In this document: one piece after another, positions 25,157 through 32,043 of the stretch
Layout of the letters: each line of letters opens with the position of its first letter
How positions within the stretch are numbered: position 1 is the first letter of the stretch
Source of the DNA: Frondihabitans sp.
Lineage (GTDB): Bacteria; Actinomycetota; Actinomycetes; Actinomycetales; Microbacteriaceae
NCBI GenBank assembly: GCA_025464735.1
Contig: JAODMX010000349.1
Span: forward strand, 1-34,284
Length of the DNA: 34,284 bases
Reading direction: 5' to 3'
Notes under the pieces: model-generated
Database searches by the model: none
What the model was told of the DNA's origin: nothing
Seen by the model: only the letters and a program-made list of their open reading frames with translations
Translations under genes and position numbers: made by a program

Positions 25157-25735
25157 ATGGAACGAAATGCGGAGCAGACCAAGGCCCGCTTGCTCAAAGC
25201 CGCGAGCGCAGAGTTCGCCGCCTACGGCATCGCGGGCGCGCGGATCGACCGCATCGCCGATGCCGCGGCGACGAACAAGCAGATGATCTACGCCTACTTC
25301 GGCAACAAGGCCGCCCTCTTCGACACTGTCTTCAGCACCTTCGTCGGCGAATCGCTGACGCAAGTCGACTTCGACGCAGCCGACCTGCCGCAGTACGCCG
25401 GCCGCCTGTACGAGCGGTTCGCCGAGGATCCGGAACTGCTCCGCCTGTCGACCTGGTACCGGCTCGAACGACCGGACGGCGAAGGGCTGGAAGCCGTCGT
25501 CGCCGTCAACAACGTGCGACTCGATCGCCTTCGCGAGGCGCAAGAGGCCGGAGTGCTGCCCTCCCATTTCAACCCCGTCGAGCTGCTTTCGCTCATCCAG
25601 GCGATCGCCACCTCATGGGCGACGATGAACCCCGAGTTCGCCCAGGCATCCGAGCGCGTCGATCGAGCCGAGCGGCGCCGTGCCGTCGTGGCTGCGGTGA
25701 AACGCCTGCTCGCAGATGCGCCTCTGGACGACTGA
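25157..25735 (+). CDS. TetR-family transcriptional regulator
   Basis: The 192-residue protein has the N-terminal HTH (TKARLLKAASAEFAAYGIAGARIDRIADAAATNKQMIYAYF, about residues 8-48) and a helical C-terminal domain ending in AVVAAVKRLL. The start is ATG at 25157. A perfect palindrome sits just upstream, and two more dyads lie between it and the next gene (CMD-like) on the same strand. It may therefore control itself and that neighbour. A decayed copy of the C-terminal part lies immediately upstream. Confidence 0.92.
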   Translation: MERNAEQTKARLLKAASAEFAAYGIAGARIDRIADAAATNKQMIYAYFGNKAALFDTVFSTFVGESLTQVDFDAADLPQYAGRLYERFAEDPELLRLSTWYRLERPDGEGLEAVVAVNNVRLDRLREAQEAGVLPSHFNPVELLSLIQAIATSWATMNPEFAQASERVDRAERRRAVVAAVKRLLADAPLDD

Positions 25736-25763
25736 CCCGGTCGAGTCACAGCGATCCGCTCAC

Positions 25764-25828
25764 CAACTAGTTAGTTGCCAACGCAGTGACGACGTGCTTG
25801 GATTGTCCAAGTAACCAGTTGGTTACTT
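25764..25828. promoter_or_regulatory. Two dyads before the CMD-like gene
   Basis: CAACTAGTTAGTTG (25764-25777) and AAGTAACCAGTTGGTTACTT (25809-25828) each match on both arms except the central pair. They share the core AAC-Y-AGTT-R-GTT, so both are candidate sites for the TetR protein encoded upstream. Confidence 0.65.
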
Positions 25829-25906
25829 AGGAGGTTGGTCAGCGCTACCCGCCGGGCTTCCCCGAAGACTCCGAGTAGACGACCAGGCCGACGAGAGGAC
25901 AACGAC

Positions 25907-26302
25907 ATGACAACCACAGGATCCGACCGCGACTACGCCGCCGCACTCGACGAGGCCGAACGCCTCCTCGGCTTCCGACTGGAACGATTCCTCGGCACCA
26001 AGCCGACCGAGCCGCCGAACGCTGACGAATTCATGCGGATCGCCGTGATCCAGTCGTTCGGTGACGCCTGGCCCCGCAGCGAACACCTGGCCGTCGCGAC
26101 GCGGGCTCTGGTCTCCGTGACGATCGCGGCAACCCTCGGAACCCTCGAGCCCCTCCGTGGGCAGCTCCGCATCGCCCTGAACAACGGAGTGAGCAAGGAA
26201 GAGATCGTTGAGGCGTTTATTCAGATCGCGGCCTACGCCGGTGTCGCCCGTGCGTTCGAGGGGTACGCCATCGCTGCAGAAGTCTTCGCCGAACACGCTT
26301 GA
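25907..26302 (+). CDS. Carboxymuconolactone decarboxylase (CMD) family protein
   Basis: The 131-residue all-helical protein has the CMD core SEHLAVATRALVSVTIAATLGTLEPLRGQLRIALNNG followed by SKEEIVEAFIQIAAYAGVARAFEGY. It lacks the CxxC of AhpD-type peroxidases, so it is closer to the gamma-carboxymuconolactone decarboxylase side of the family; the true substrate is open. The start is ATG at 25907, preceded by GAGAGGAC. The longer frame to 25835 would run through the operator region and is rejected. It is probably co-regulated with the TetR gene upstream. Confidence 0.9.
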   Translation: MTTTGSDRDYAAALDEAERLLGFRLERFLGTKPTEPPNADEFMRIAVIQSFGDAWPRSEHLAVATRALVSVTIAATLGTLEPLRGQLRIALNNGVSKEEIVEAFIQIAAYAGVARAFEGYAIAAEVFAEHA

Positions 26303-26374
26303 ATCCCAATTCGACCGACACCAGGGTCGACGCATGCGGAACGGACGCTTCAGCCGACGCGCGAAGAAGAGTGT

Positions 26375-27016
26375 TCAGCGCACAGGTGAGAGCGATCGCA
26401 GGTGATCGATCGCGGCGTCGAGAGCCGCCTCGAGGGCGATGGTGTCGCGACGCGTCTGACTGAGGAGCAGGCCACCCTGGACGGCTGCGAGCAGCGCGAG
26501 AGCAGCGCGGTCGAGGTCGAGATCGGCCGGCAGGATGCCGCGGTCTCGCATGGTCGACAGGCCGTCTCGGAGGAGCCCTTTCCAGGCTTCGAACGACGCC
26601 TGGAGGGCGCGGCGGGCACGCAGGTTTGTCTCGACGAGATCGCTGGCGAGACTGCCGATCGGACACCCTCCCATGCAGTGCTGAGCCTGCAGGACGTCCA
26701 CGATCATGTTCCGCCACGCGCGCAGCCCGTCGAACCCCTCGACGCGCCTCAGGCTTGTGCGGTGGATGTCGAGCACGGTCTGCGTCTGGTGTTCGATGAC
26801 GGCCAGGATCAGCGCGTTCTTGTCGATGAAATAGTGGTAAAGCTGCGAAGTGTTGACGCGTGCGACCCGCTGGATGTCGTCGATTGTGGCGCGTTCGACG
26901 CCAACCTCGAGCATCAGCCGGGACGCGGTCTCGACGATGCGCTGTCGGGTGGCGCGCCCCTTCGGTGTGAGGGGACGGCCGCCCGCGGCGACGAGAGTGT
27001 CCGTGGCGGTTTCCAT
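26375..27016 (-). CDS. TetR-family regulator with Cys pair in ligand domain
   Basis: The 213-residue protein has the TetR HTH (RQRIVETASRLMLEVGVERATIDDIQRVARVNTSQLYHYF, about 24-63). Its ligand domain contains CMGGCPIGSLASDL with Cys114 and Cys118, the G-C-P-I-G pattern found in a subgroup of TetR proteins that sense electrophiles or quinone-like compounds. It is divergent from an SDR. A dyad ACTCTA-N7-TAGAGT lies between the start codons and could be its operator. A thiol switch is an inference from the Cys pair. Confidence 0.92.
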   Translation of the reverse strand: METATDTLVAAGGRPLTPKGRATRQRIVETASRLMLEVGVERATIDDIQRVARVNTSQLYHYFIDKNALILAVIEHQTQTVLDIHRTSLRRVEGFDGLRAWRNMIVDVLQAQHCMGGCPIGSLASDLVETNLRARRALQASFEAWKGLLRDGLSTMRDRGILPADLDLDRAALALLAAVQGGLLLSQTRRDTIALEAALDAAIDHLRSLSPVR

Positions 27017-27022
27017 GCGTGA

Positions 27023-27041
27023 ACTCTACCCATTTTAGAGT
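27023..27041. promoter_or_regulatory. Dyad between TetR and SDR genes
   Basis: ACTCTA and TAGAGT form perfect 6-bp arms around seven bases, seven bases upstream of the TetR start codon. Likely operator of the adjacent TetR protein. Confidence 0.6.
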
Positions 27042-27068
27042 AGACATTCCATTTTTGAGTCGTGATTA

Positions 27069-27086
27069 TTGGAGCAATCACTCCAA
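27069..27086. promoter_or_regulatory. Second dyad near the SDR start
   Basis: TTGGAG-N6-CTCCAA lies just before the ribosome site of the SDR. It may be a second repressor site or a leader hairpin. Its sequence differs from the dyad at 27023. Confidence 0.4.
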
Positions 27087-27100
27087 AGGAAAGGCTCACC

Positions 27101-27853
27101 ATGACCACGTACGACTTCTCAGGCCAGACCGCTCTCGTCACGGGTGGCACCAGCGGGATCGGCCGCCAGGTCGCGTTGCAGCTCGGAGCCGCTGGTGCGC
27201 ACGTCGTAGTGACCGGCCGTGACGCCGAGCGAGGTGCCTCCACCGTCGACGCGATCAGGGTGGCGGGCGGCGTCGCCGACTTCGTCGCGGTCGATCTCGC
27301 CGACGCGGCAGCTGTCGCGCACCTCGCCGAGGAGGCCGTTCGGCTCGGTGGAGGTCACGTGGATGTGCTCGTCAATAACGCGGGCGTCTTCCCGTTCGGC
27401 CCCACGGTCGGCGTCGACCTCACCACATTCGATGCCGTGATGGCGGTGAACGTCCGCGCGCCCTTTGCCCTCGTTGCAGCCCTCGCTCCTGCGATGGTCG
27501 AACGAGGTCACGGTGCGATCGTCAACGTCTCGACGATGGTGGCCTCGTTCGGGATGAGTGGGATGTCGCTGTACGGGTCGTCGAAGGCGGCTCTGCAATT
27601 GCTGACGAAGGCGTGGGCGGCCGAGTTCGGTTCGTCGGGGGTGCGCGTCAACGCGGTGAGCCCCGGACCGACGCGCACCGAGGGAACCGAGGTAATGGGC
27701 GACGGCCTCGACGCCCTTGCCGCGACGACGCCGGCCGGACGCGTGAGCACCGCCGTCGAGGTCGCCAGCGGCATCGTCTTCCTGGCCTCCGCCGCGGCAT
27801 CGAACGTGCACGGCGCAATCCTCCCCGTTGACGGTGGGCGACTCGCCGTCTGA
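27101..27853 (+). CDS. Short-chain dehydrogenase/reductase (SDR)
   Basis: The 250-residue classical SDR has TGGTSGIG (14-21), NNAG (92-95), NVSTM at the active-site Ser, and YGSSK (Tyr158, Lys162), plus the SPGPTRTEGTE loop and a C-terminal VDGG. This is the standard FabG-like layout of bacterial carbonyl reductases. The start is ATG at 27101 after AAAGGAAAGG; the frame is open upstream to 27062 but that part overlaps the dyad. It is divergent from a TetR protein with a possible redox-sensing Cys pair, so a role in removing reactive carbonyls or quinones is a reasonable inference. Confidence 0.93.
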   Translation: MTTYDFSGQTALVTGGTSGIGRQVALQLGAAGAHVVVTGRDAERGASTVDAIRVAGGVADFVAVDLADAAAVAHLAEEAVRLGGGHVDVLVNNAGVFPFGPTVGVDLTTFDAVMAVNVRAPFALVAALAPAMVERGHGAIVNVSTMVASFGMSGMSLYGSSKAALQLLTKAWAAEFGSSGVRVNAVSPGPTRTEGTEVMGDGLDALAATTPAGRVSTAVEVASGIVFLASAAASNVHGAILPVDGGRLAV

Positions 27854-28081
27854 TTCCACGGCAGGGGCGCAACGCGAACGGCGATCGTGGGCCGTTTCGG
27901 GCCTCGCTCGGCCTCCCGCAGGAGATTCCTCAGCGAGCTGCGGGCACGGATCCTCGGAACGACGAGGACGTCTAATTCAATCGTCCGCTCGAGTCGGGGG
28001 GCCGGGTGAAGACCTGCCGCGCCGGCCTCTGCCCGCGATTACGTCGACAACGCCGAGTGCGCAGGCGTGCTTGCAGCCTCG

Positions 28082-28447
28082 CTAGTCGTTCGGCTTGATG
28101 AGGCAGAACGGATGACCGGCAGGATCCAGGTAGACACGGAATGTAGGGGTCTCGCTGCCCGTCCGTGTTGCCCCCAATTTCAACACTGCCGCCTCGGCGA
28201 CATCGAAGTCGTCGATCTTGACGTCGAGGTGGAACTGCTGCGGCGCGGACTGGCTCGGCCACTCGGGTGCGTGGTAGCCCTCCACCTGCTGGAACGCGAG
28301 GAGTGGGCGACCGCCGCCTGACGGGGCGAGCTCCGCCCAGTCGGGGTCGTACCCGACGATCTCGTAGCCGATCAGCTCTGAGTAGAACCGGGCCAGCGCC
28401 TGCGGTTCGGGGCAGTCGACGATGATTAATTCCAGGGATCCGATCAT
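28082..28447 (-). CDS. VOC (glyoxalase-like) family protein
   Basis: The 121-residue protein matches the Glyoxalase_6-like group: IGSLELIIVDCPEPQALARFY at the N-terminus, QFHLDVKIDDFD in the centre, and a DPAGHPFCLI end. Conserved His and Glu positions are present (LEL, HLD, GHPFCL). The start is ATG at 28447 with a weak ribosome site. It stands alone. Members are poorly characterised, and no reaction can be assigned. Confidence 0.88.
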   Translation of the reverse strand: MIGSLELIIVDCPEPQALARFYSELIGYEIVGYDPDWAELAPSGGGRPLLAFQQVEGYHAPEWPSQSAPQQFHLDVKIDDFDVAEAAVLKLGATRTGSETPTFRVYLDPAGHPFCLIKPND

Positions 28448-28591
28448 GGCGACCAAAGTACGCCCGCGGGGCCGCATTGGGTCGGGCGGGCCAGGAGCCT
28501 GATTCGCCGATGTAGGGGCACTGGTTCTTGTCCTCAACCAGCGAACACCGGAGTTCAGCGAGAATGGCCCCAAACGCCGAGGAGGCTTACC

Positions 28592-29017
28592 GTGACCGAG
28601 CAGCATGCCCCCACCGTGCCCGTGCGACTTCCCGTCCTCGAGTGGGGAGACCCCGATGCGGAACGCCGAATCGCCGCCCAGAACCCCGACTGGCATCCCG
28701 AAGACGTGCACCAGAAGGTCTTGGCCGCCCGTCAGGTCAGCAGGGACACCGTTCGTCGGGTGCTCTCTGACACGGATCCGTGGGACGTTGCGCCGGCCGT
28801 TGACGAGTCGCCGGTGCCGGTGTCTTTGCTGGGCGCCGACGTCACCGCACCCGATCTCGCCCTGACCCGGGCCCTCGGCGAGGAACTCGCGGCCGCGAAC
28901 CCGCTCGTGACCTATGCGGAAGTTGTCGGCGCTCATCACTCGATCCACCGCACGCATCCCGACGCCGTGGTCGCCGCAGTGCTCGCGCGCCTCGGCGTCT
29001 CGTCGCCGGAGGCGTGA
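28592..29017 (+). CDS. Internally deleted alpha/beta hydrolase, probably inactive
   Basis: The frame is intact (141 codons) and starts at GTG 28592 with a strong GAGGAGG ribosome site. The first 23 residues (ending VRLPVLEWGDPDA) match the opening strand of alpha/beta hydrolases. It then jumps directly to the cap and C-terminal half (NPDWHPEDVHQKVLAARQ, VPVSLLGADVTAPDL, YAEVVGAHHSIHRTHPD). The H-G oxyanion loop and the G-x-S-x-G nucleophile elbow that should lie between are gone. The acid (GAD) and His (HHSIHR) regions remain. An in-frame deletion near base 28660 explains this. The residual product would lack the catalytic Ser. Confidence 0.7.
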   Translation: MTEQHAPTVPVRLPVLEWGDPDAERRIAAQNPDWHPEDVHQKVLAARQVSRDTVRRVLSDTDPWDVAPAVDESPVPVSLLGADVTAPDLALTRALGEELAAANPLVTYAEVVGAHHSIHRTHPDAVVAAVLARLGVSSPEA

Positions 29018-29143
29018 GCCGGACCTGCGACGCCGAGCCGCGAGGCATGTTGCGTCGCGTGACGCGACCAGGTGCATCTCCGGCGATGTCTGCCTACTCT
29101 CGTAGAGACCTCATGCCGATCGTCGGCGGTCGAAAGGATCCCC

Positions 29144-29476
29144 ATGTCGGAGAAGCAGCCTCGCCGCAGCGTGCACCTCGAACAACTCGAGTCAGCCGCG
29201 TGCGAGATGTCGAGCTTCGACGAGGGTCATGATCTGCACCCGATCATCCGTCGTGCCGCTCTTGCCACGCCGTCGCAGTGGGTCGACGCGGTCGTCGTCA
29301 CCGCCTCGGTCGATGGCACGGTCAGCCTCGTTCGACTGGAAGACTCCAGCCCCGTGGTGCTCTGGCACCACGCCGACCTCGGCGACATCGTGGAGCCCGG
29401 CTCGCCGGTCGCCCTGCACGGGGTCTACGGCGTCCTGGCGATCGGTGACGAGCTCGTGAGCGTGCGCGCCGCTTGA
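29144..29476 (+). CDS. Small hypothetical protein (110 aa)
   Basis: The 110-residue soluble protein starts at ATG 29144, five bases after AAAGGA. Its C-terminal two-thirds look like a small beta-barrel: WVDAVVVTASVDGTVSLVRL, PVVLWHHADLG, SPVALHGVYGVLAIGDELVSV. The upstream open frame is not used. I do not recognise the family. Position gives no functional hint beyond adjacency to the metal-binding-like gene on the other strand. Confidence 0.72.
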   Translation: MSEKQPRRSVHLEQLESAACEMSSFDEGHDLHPIIRRAALATPSQWVDAVVVTASVDGTVSLVRLEDSSPVVLWHHADLGDIVEPGSPVALHGVYGVLAIGDELVSVRAA

Positions 29477-29517
29477 TCGACGCGGCACGACTCACACATT
29501 CTGGGGTCGTACAGGAA

Positions 29518-29949
29518 TTACATCGCGCCCATCATCGACTTCATCGAGCCCATCATGGCCTCGCACATGTCGGCGCAATTCATGCAGACCTGAGCGCACA
29601 TCTTCGCGGCGGGGTTCATGTCACCCATCGCCATGCAGCCGTCGGCGCAGGCGCGACACATCATCATGGTGGACTCGAGCATCGACATCATGGCCGTCAT
29701 GCCCATCTCGCTGGTGGGCATCGGGCGAAGCATCATGCGCATCATCGTGTTGCACATCTCGGCGGTGCTCATGCACATCGCCATCGAGGGCATGCCCTCC
29801 ATGGTCATCGAGCTGGCGCACATCGTGCAGGCCTGCTCGGCTGCGGCGCAGGACTCCATGCACTGCTGCATCATGGTCATGTCCATGGCCGCCATCGGGC
29901 CCTCCATTTTTTCGGAGAGCATCGTCATCATCGTGGTCGTCTCGTTCAT
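29518..29949 (-). CDS. Met/Cys-rich four-helix-bundle copper-storage-like protein
   Basis: The 143-residue protein contains 44 Met and 13 Cys, about 40% of all residues. Cys are spaced in helix-compatible groups: C30, C34, C41, C44; C59, C66; C98, C101, C105; C118, C122, C125, C129. Examples are QQCMESC, EQACTMC, CRACADGC and KMCAQVCMNCADMC. This matches the DUF326/Csp four-helix copper-binding family, in which Cys line the inside of the bundle and bind many Cu(I) ions. Met takes many flanking positions here. No signal peptide is visible, so it should be cytosolic, like Csp3. ATG at 29949 follows GGGAGA. Two direct repeats lie upstream. Copper is the family-based assignment; other soft metals are possible. 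Confidence 0.85.
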   Translation of the reverse strand: MNETTTMMTMLSEKMEGPMAAMDMTMMQQCMESCAAAEQACTMCASSMTMEGMPSMAMCMSTAEMCNTMMRMMLRPMPTSEMGMTAMMSMLESTMMMCRACADGCMAMGDMNPAAKMCAQVCMNCADMCEAMMGSMKSMMGAM

Positions 29950-29999
29950 CAGGTTCTCCCACCGCTCATCGGCCGAGGCCGGAGTGCCTCACCCTCATG

Positions 30000-30017
30000 T
30001 CGTAACACTTCGTAACA
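30000..30017 (-). repeat. Direct repeat upstream of the copper-storage-like gene
   Basis: TCGTAACA occurs twice with a 10-base period (30000-30007 and 30010-30017), one helical turn apart and about 50-70 bases before the start codon of the Met/Cys-rich gene. It could be an activator or repressor site, or part of the promoter. Confidence 0.45.
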
Positions 30018-30091
30018 TTAGCGGAAGCTCGAGCCTCTCTCGAGGCATCGGCTGAAGTCGACAGGCCATTCACAAGGCCCGCTGCCCCGAA

Positions 30092-30679
30092 CTAGTCCGC
30101 GAGGCTGAAGTCGTCAAACGAGAACCCCGGCGACACGACGCACGAGACGAGCGCTTCGCCGTCGGACGGCAGCGTCCGCTGCCACACTCCGCCGGGCACG
30201 AGCCCCTGGGCGACCTCGCCACCGGAAGCGGAAACGACACCGAAACCAGCACCGAAACCGGACCCGAGCAGGATCCGTGACACCGTGGGATCCGAGATCG
30301 CCCCGCCCTCCGCATCCGAGCCCGCCGGCGCGACGGGCGCCGGGCCTGCGCCGCCCAACTCCAGCACCAGCGGGTCGGGCCCGTGCCACAGCCAGATCTC
30401 GTCCGACTCCACGCGGTGCCAGGCCGAGGCTTCGCCGGGCGGCAGCAGGAAGTGGATGAGGGTCGCGGCGGGACGAGTCCCGGCCTCGGTCGAGAGTGAG
30501 CCCGGTGAGGTCCAGGTGCGGCGGTACCAGCCGCCCTCCGGGTGCGGCTCCAGGCCGAGGGCCGCGGCCCGCGGGGGGACGGCCAGCCACTCAAGCAGGG
30601 TGCCGTCCACGGCGCGCCGGGCGACCAGGCCGGGAGCGGGCGGTGTCTCGCCGGCGGGGGTTGTTGGATCCTGCGTCAT
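30092..30679 (-). CDS. Cupin protein of the DUF985 family
   Basis: The 195-residue protein has the DUF985 cupin signature: HPEGGWYRRT (46-55), AATLIHFLLPPGEASAWHRV, then SDEIWLWHGPDPL (92-104), and a GGVWQRTLPSDGEALVSCVVSPGFSFDDF C-terminal block. His/Glu residues of the small barrel could hold a metal. DUF985 members include proteins similar to sugar-nucleotide or AraC-type cupins but have no settled reaction. The start is ATG at 30679 after AGGAGA, overlapping the amidohydrolase stop by four bases (ATGA), so it is translationally coupled and the third gene of the operon. Confidence 0.9.
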   Translation of the reverse strand: MTQDPTTPAGETPPAPGLVARRAVDGTLLEWLAVPPRAAALGLEPHPEGGWYRRTWTSPGSLSTEAGTRPAATLIHFLLPPGEASAWHRVESDEIWLWHGPDPLVLELGGAGPAPVAPAGSDAEGGAISDPTVSRILLGSGFGAGFGVVSASGGEVAQGLVPGGVWQRTLPSDGEALVSCVVSPGFSFDDFSLAD

Positions 30680-32043
30680 GGCTTCTCCTGAGGCGAGGGC
30701 GAGGGCGAGGGCGAGGGCGAGAGCGAGAGCGGGGCCGAGGGCGGGGTAAGGGCACCGTCGACGGCACGGACGACGCCTCGGATGACGGTGCCGACGGCGC
30801 GACCGGCGCCGTCCTCGACCAGCTCGGCGAAGGCATCGGGCACGGTGCGCGCGTCGACGTCGAACACCGAGAGGTCGGCCCGGGCGCCGACGGCGAGGTG
30901 GCCGATCCGGTCGGGCCCGGTGTCGAGACCCATGGCGTGGGCGCCGCCGAGCGTCGCGGCGGTCAGCAGGCGCGCGTGCAGGTCGTGCCCGCCGTAATGC
31001 TGCGACCGGGCGACGAGGTGGAGGGCGGTGACGTCGGCCATCAGGTCGAGCGAGGGCGACGAGGAGAGGGAGTCGGTGCCGATGGCGATGGCGCTGCCCT
31101 CGCGCAGGTAGTCGGCAACCGGAGGAGGGTCGAGACCGATGACGGCGTTCGACCGCGGACAGAGGGCGACCGTCGTGCCCCGGGCGCGCAGGAGCGCCCG
31201 GTCCTCTTCGGTGAGGTAGACGCCGTGCGCCACGTGGCAGTCGGGGCCCAGGACGCCCAGGCGGTCGACGAACGAGGTCGCGCTCGCTCCGAATCCGAGG
31301 TCGCGCAGGGCCCGGAAGCTCGGGACCCCGACGAACCGCCAATCCTCGTGGCGTTCGCCGTCGGGGGTGGGCACGCGCTCGCCCTCGAAGGCCGACTCGC
31401 CGAGGTGCAGGTGCAGCCGCAGGCCCTGCTGCCGCACGATGTCCGGCAGTTCGAGAAGAGGCTCGACGTCGAGCGAGTAGGGCGCGTGGGGCGACAGGCC
31501 GACACCCGGATCCGGCGGGATCAGCGCGAGCTCGTCGAGCACCTGCCCGCGCCCACGTTCCTTCCAGGCGGCGTTCTCCCAGTCCATGACCTCCCAGTAC
31601 GCGATGCCGCCGAGGCCTGCGTCCGCCAGGGCCGACGCCGCCTCGAGGTCGGTGACGACATCGGCCACGCTCGTGACGCCGGCTTGAACGGAGAGCGAGG
31701 CGCCGAGCGCGGCCTCGGTCTTCCAGCTGTGGGGCTGCTCGTAGACGGGGCCGAACGCCCGAGCCCAGTCGTCGAAGCCGTCGTATGACGACGCGCCCAC
31801 CTCGGCCATGCCGGTGTACTGCAGATGCGTGTGGGCGTTCACGAGGCCGGGGAGGATGGCGCCCGGCCACCGCCGCTCGCTGTGCGAGAGTCCGACCGAC
31901 GCCAACTGGTCGAGCACCCACGAGCGCTCGCCGACGTGCAGGATTCGGCCGCCCTGCACGGCAACGGCTCCGTCGAGGATGGGCGGCGCGGTCATCGGTA
32001 CGACGATGCGCGCCGAGTGGACGACGATCGAGTCGGCGCTCAT
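30676..32043 (-). CDS. Amidohydrolase, SAH/MTA deaminase-like
   Basis: The 455-residue protein has the cytosine/adenosine-deaminase-type metal and substrate motifs: NAHTH (His71, His73), SPHAPYSL (185-191), HLHLGES (211-217), HVAHG (270-274), CPRSNA (295-300) and GTDS (Asp324). SPHAPY, HxHxxE and CPxSN are seen in MtaD-type S-adenosylhomocysteine/methylthioadenosine deaminases and aminofutalosine deaminases, so deamination of an adenosyl compound is plausible. The start is ATG at 32043, overlapping the upstream SahH-like stop (ATGA). The C-terminus carries a Ser-Pro repeat tail encoded by a CGAGGG repeat, which is likely dispensable. It is the middle gene of a three-gene operon. Confidence 0.9.
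   Translation of the reverse strand: MSADSIVVHSARIVVPMTAPPILDGAVAVQGGRILHVGERSWVLDQLASVGLSHSERRWPGAILPGLVNAHTHLQYTGMAEVGASSYDGFDDWARAFGPVYEQPHSWKTEAALGASLSVQAGVTSVADVVTDLEAASALADAGLGGIAYWEVMDWENAAWKERGRGQVLDELALIPPDPGVGLSPHAPYSLDVEPLLELPDIVRQQGLRLHLHLGESAFEGERVPTPDGERHEDWRFVGVPSFRALRDLGFGASATSFVDRLGVLGPDCHVAHGVYLTEEDRALLRARGTTVALCPRSNAVIGLDPPPVADYLREGSAIAIGTDSLSSSPSLDLMADVTALHLVARSQHYGGHDLHARLLTAATLGGAHAMGLDTGPDRIGHLAVGARADLSVFDVDARTVPDAFAELVEDGAGRAVGTVIRGVVRAVDGALTPPSAPLSLSPSPSPSPSPQEKP
30694..30729. repeat. Hexanucleotide repeat in the amidohydrolase 3' end
   Basis: Four copies of CGAGGG followed by two of CGAGAG encode alternating Ser-Pro near residues 441-451 of the amidohydrolase. In-frame changes of copy number would only lengthen or shorten the tail. 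Confidence 0.85.

Noticed and set aside
28521..28541. CTGGTT/AACCAG inverted repeat upstream of the deleted hydrolase
   Set aside because: Six-base arms with a nine-base loop and no adjacent regulator; could be chance.
29473..30015. Long plus-strand frame encoding a very His-rich protein
   Set aside because: It is the antisense shadow of the Met/Cys-rich gene: Met ATG codons read as CAT (His) on the other strand. It has no ribosome site.
30092..31921. 609-codon minus-strand frame covering cupin and amidohydrolase
   Set aside because: Only its last third is the real cupin, in frame with ATG 30679. The rest is an Arg/Pro-rich shadow of the amidohydrolase.
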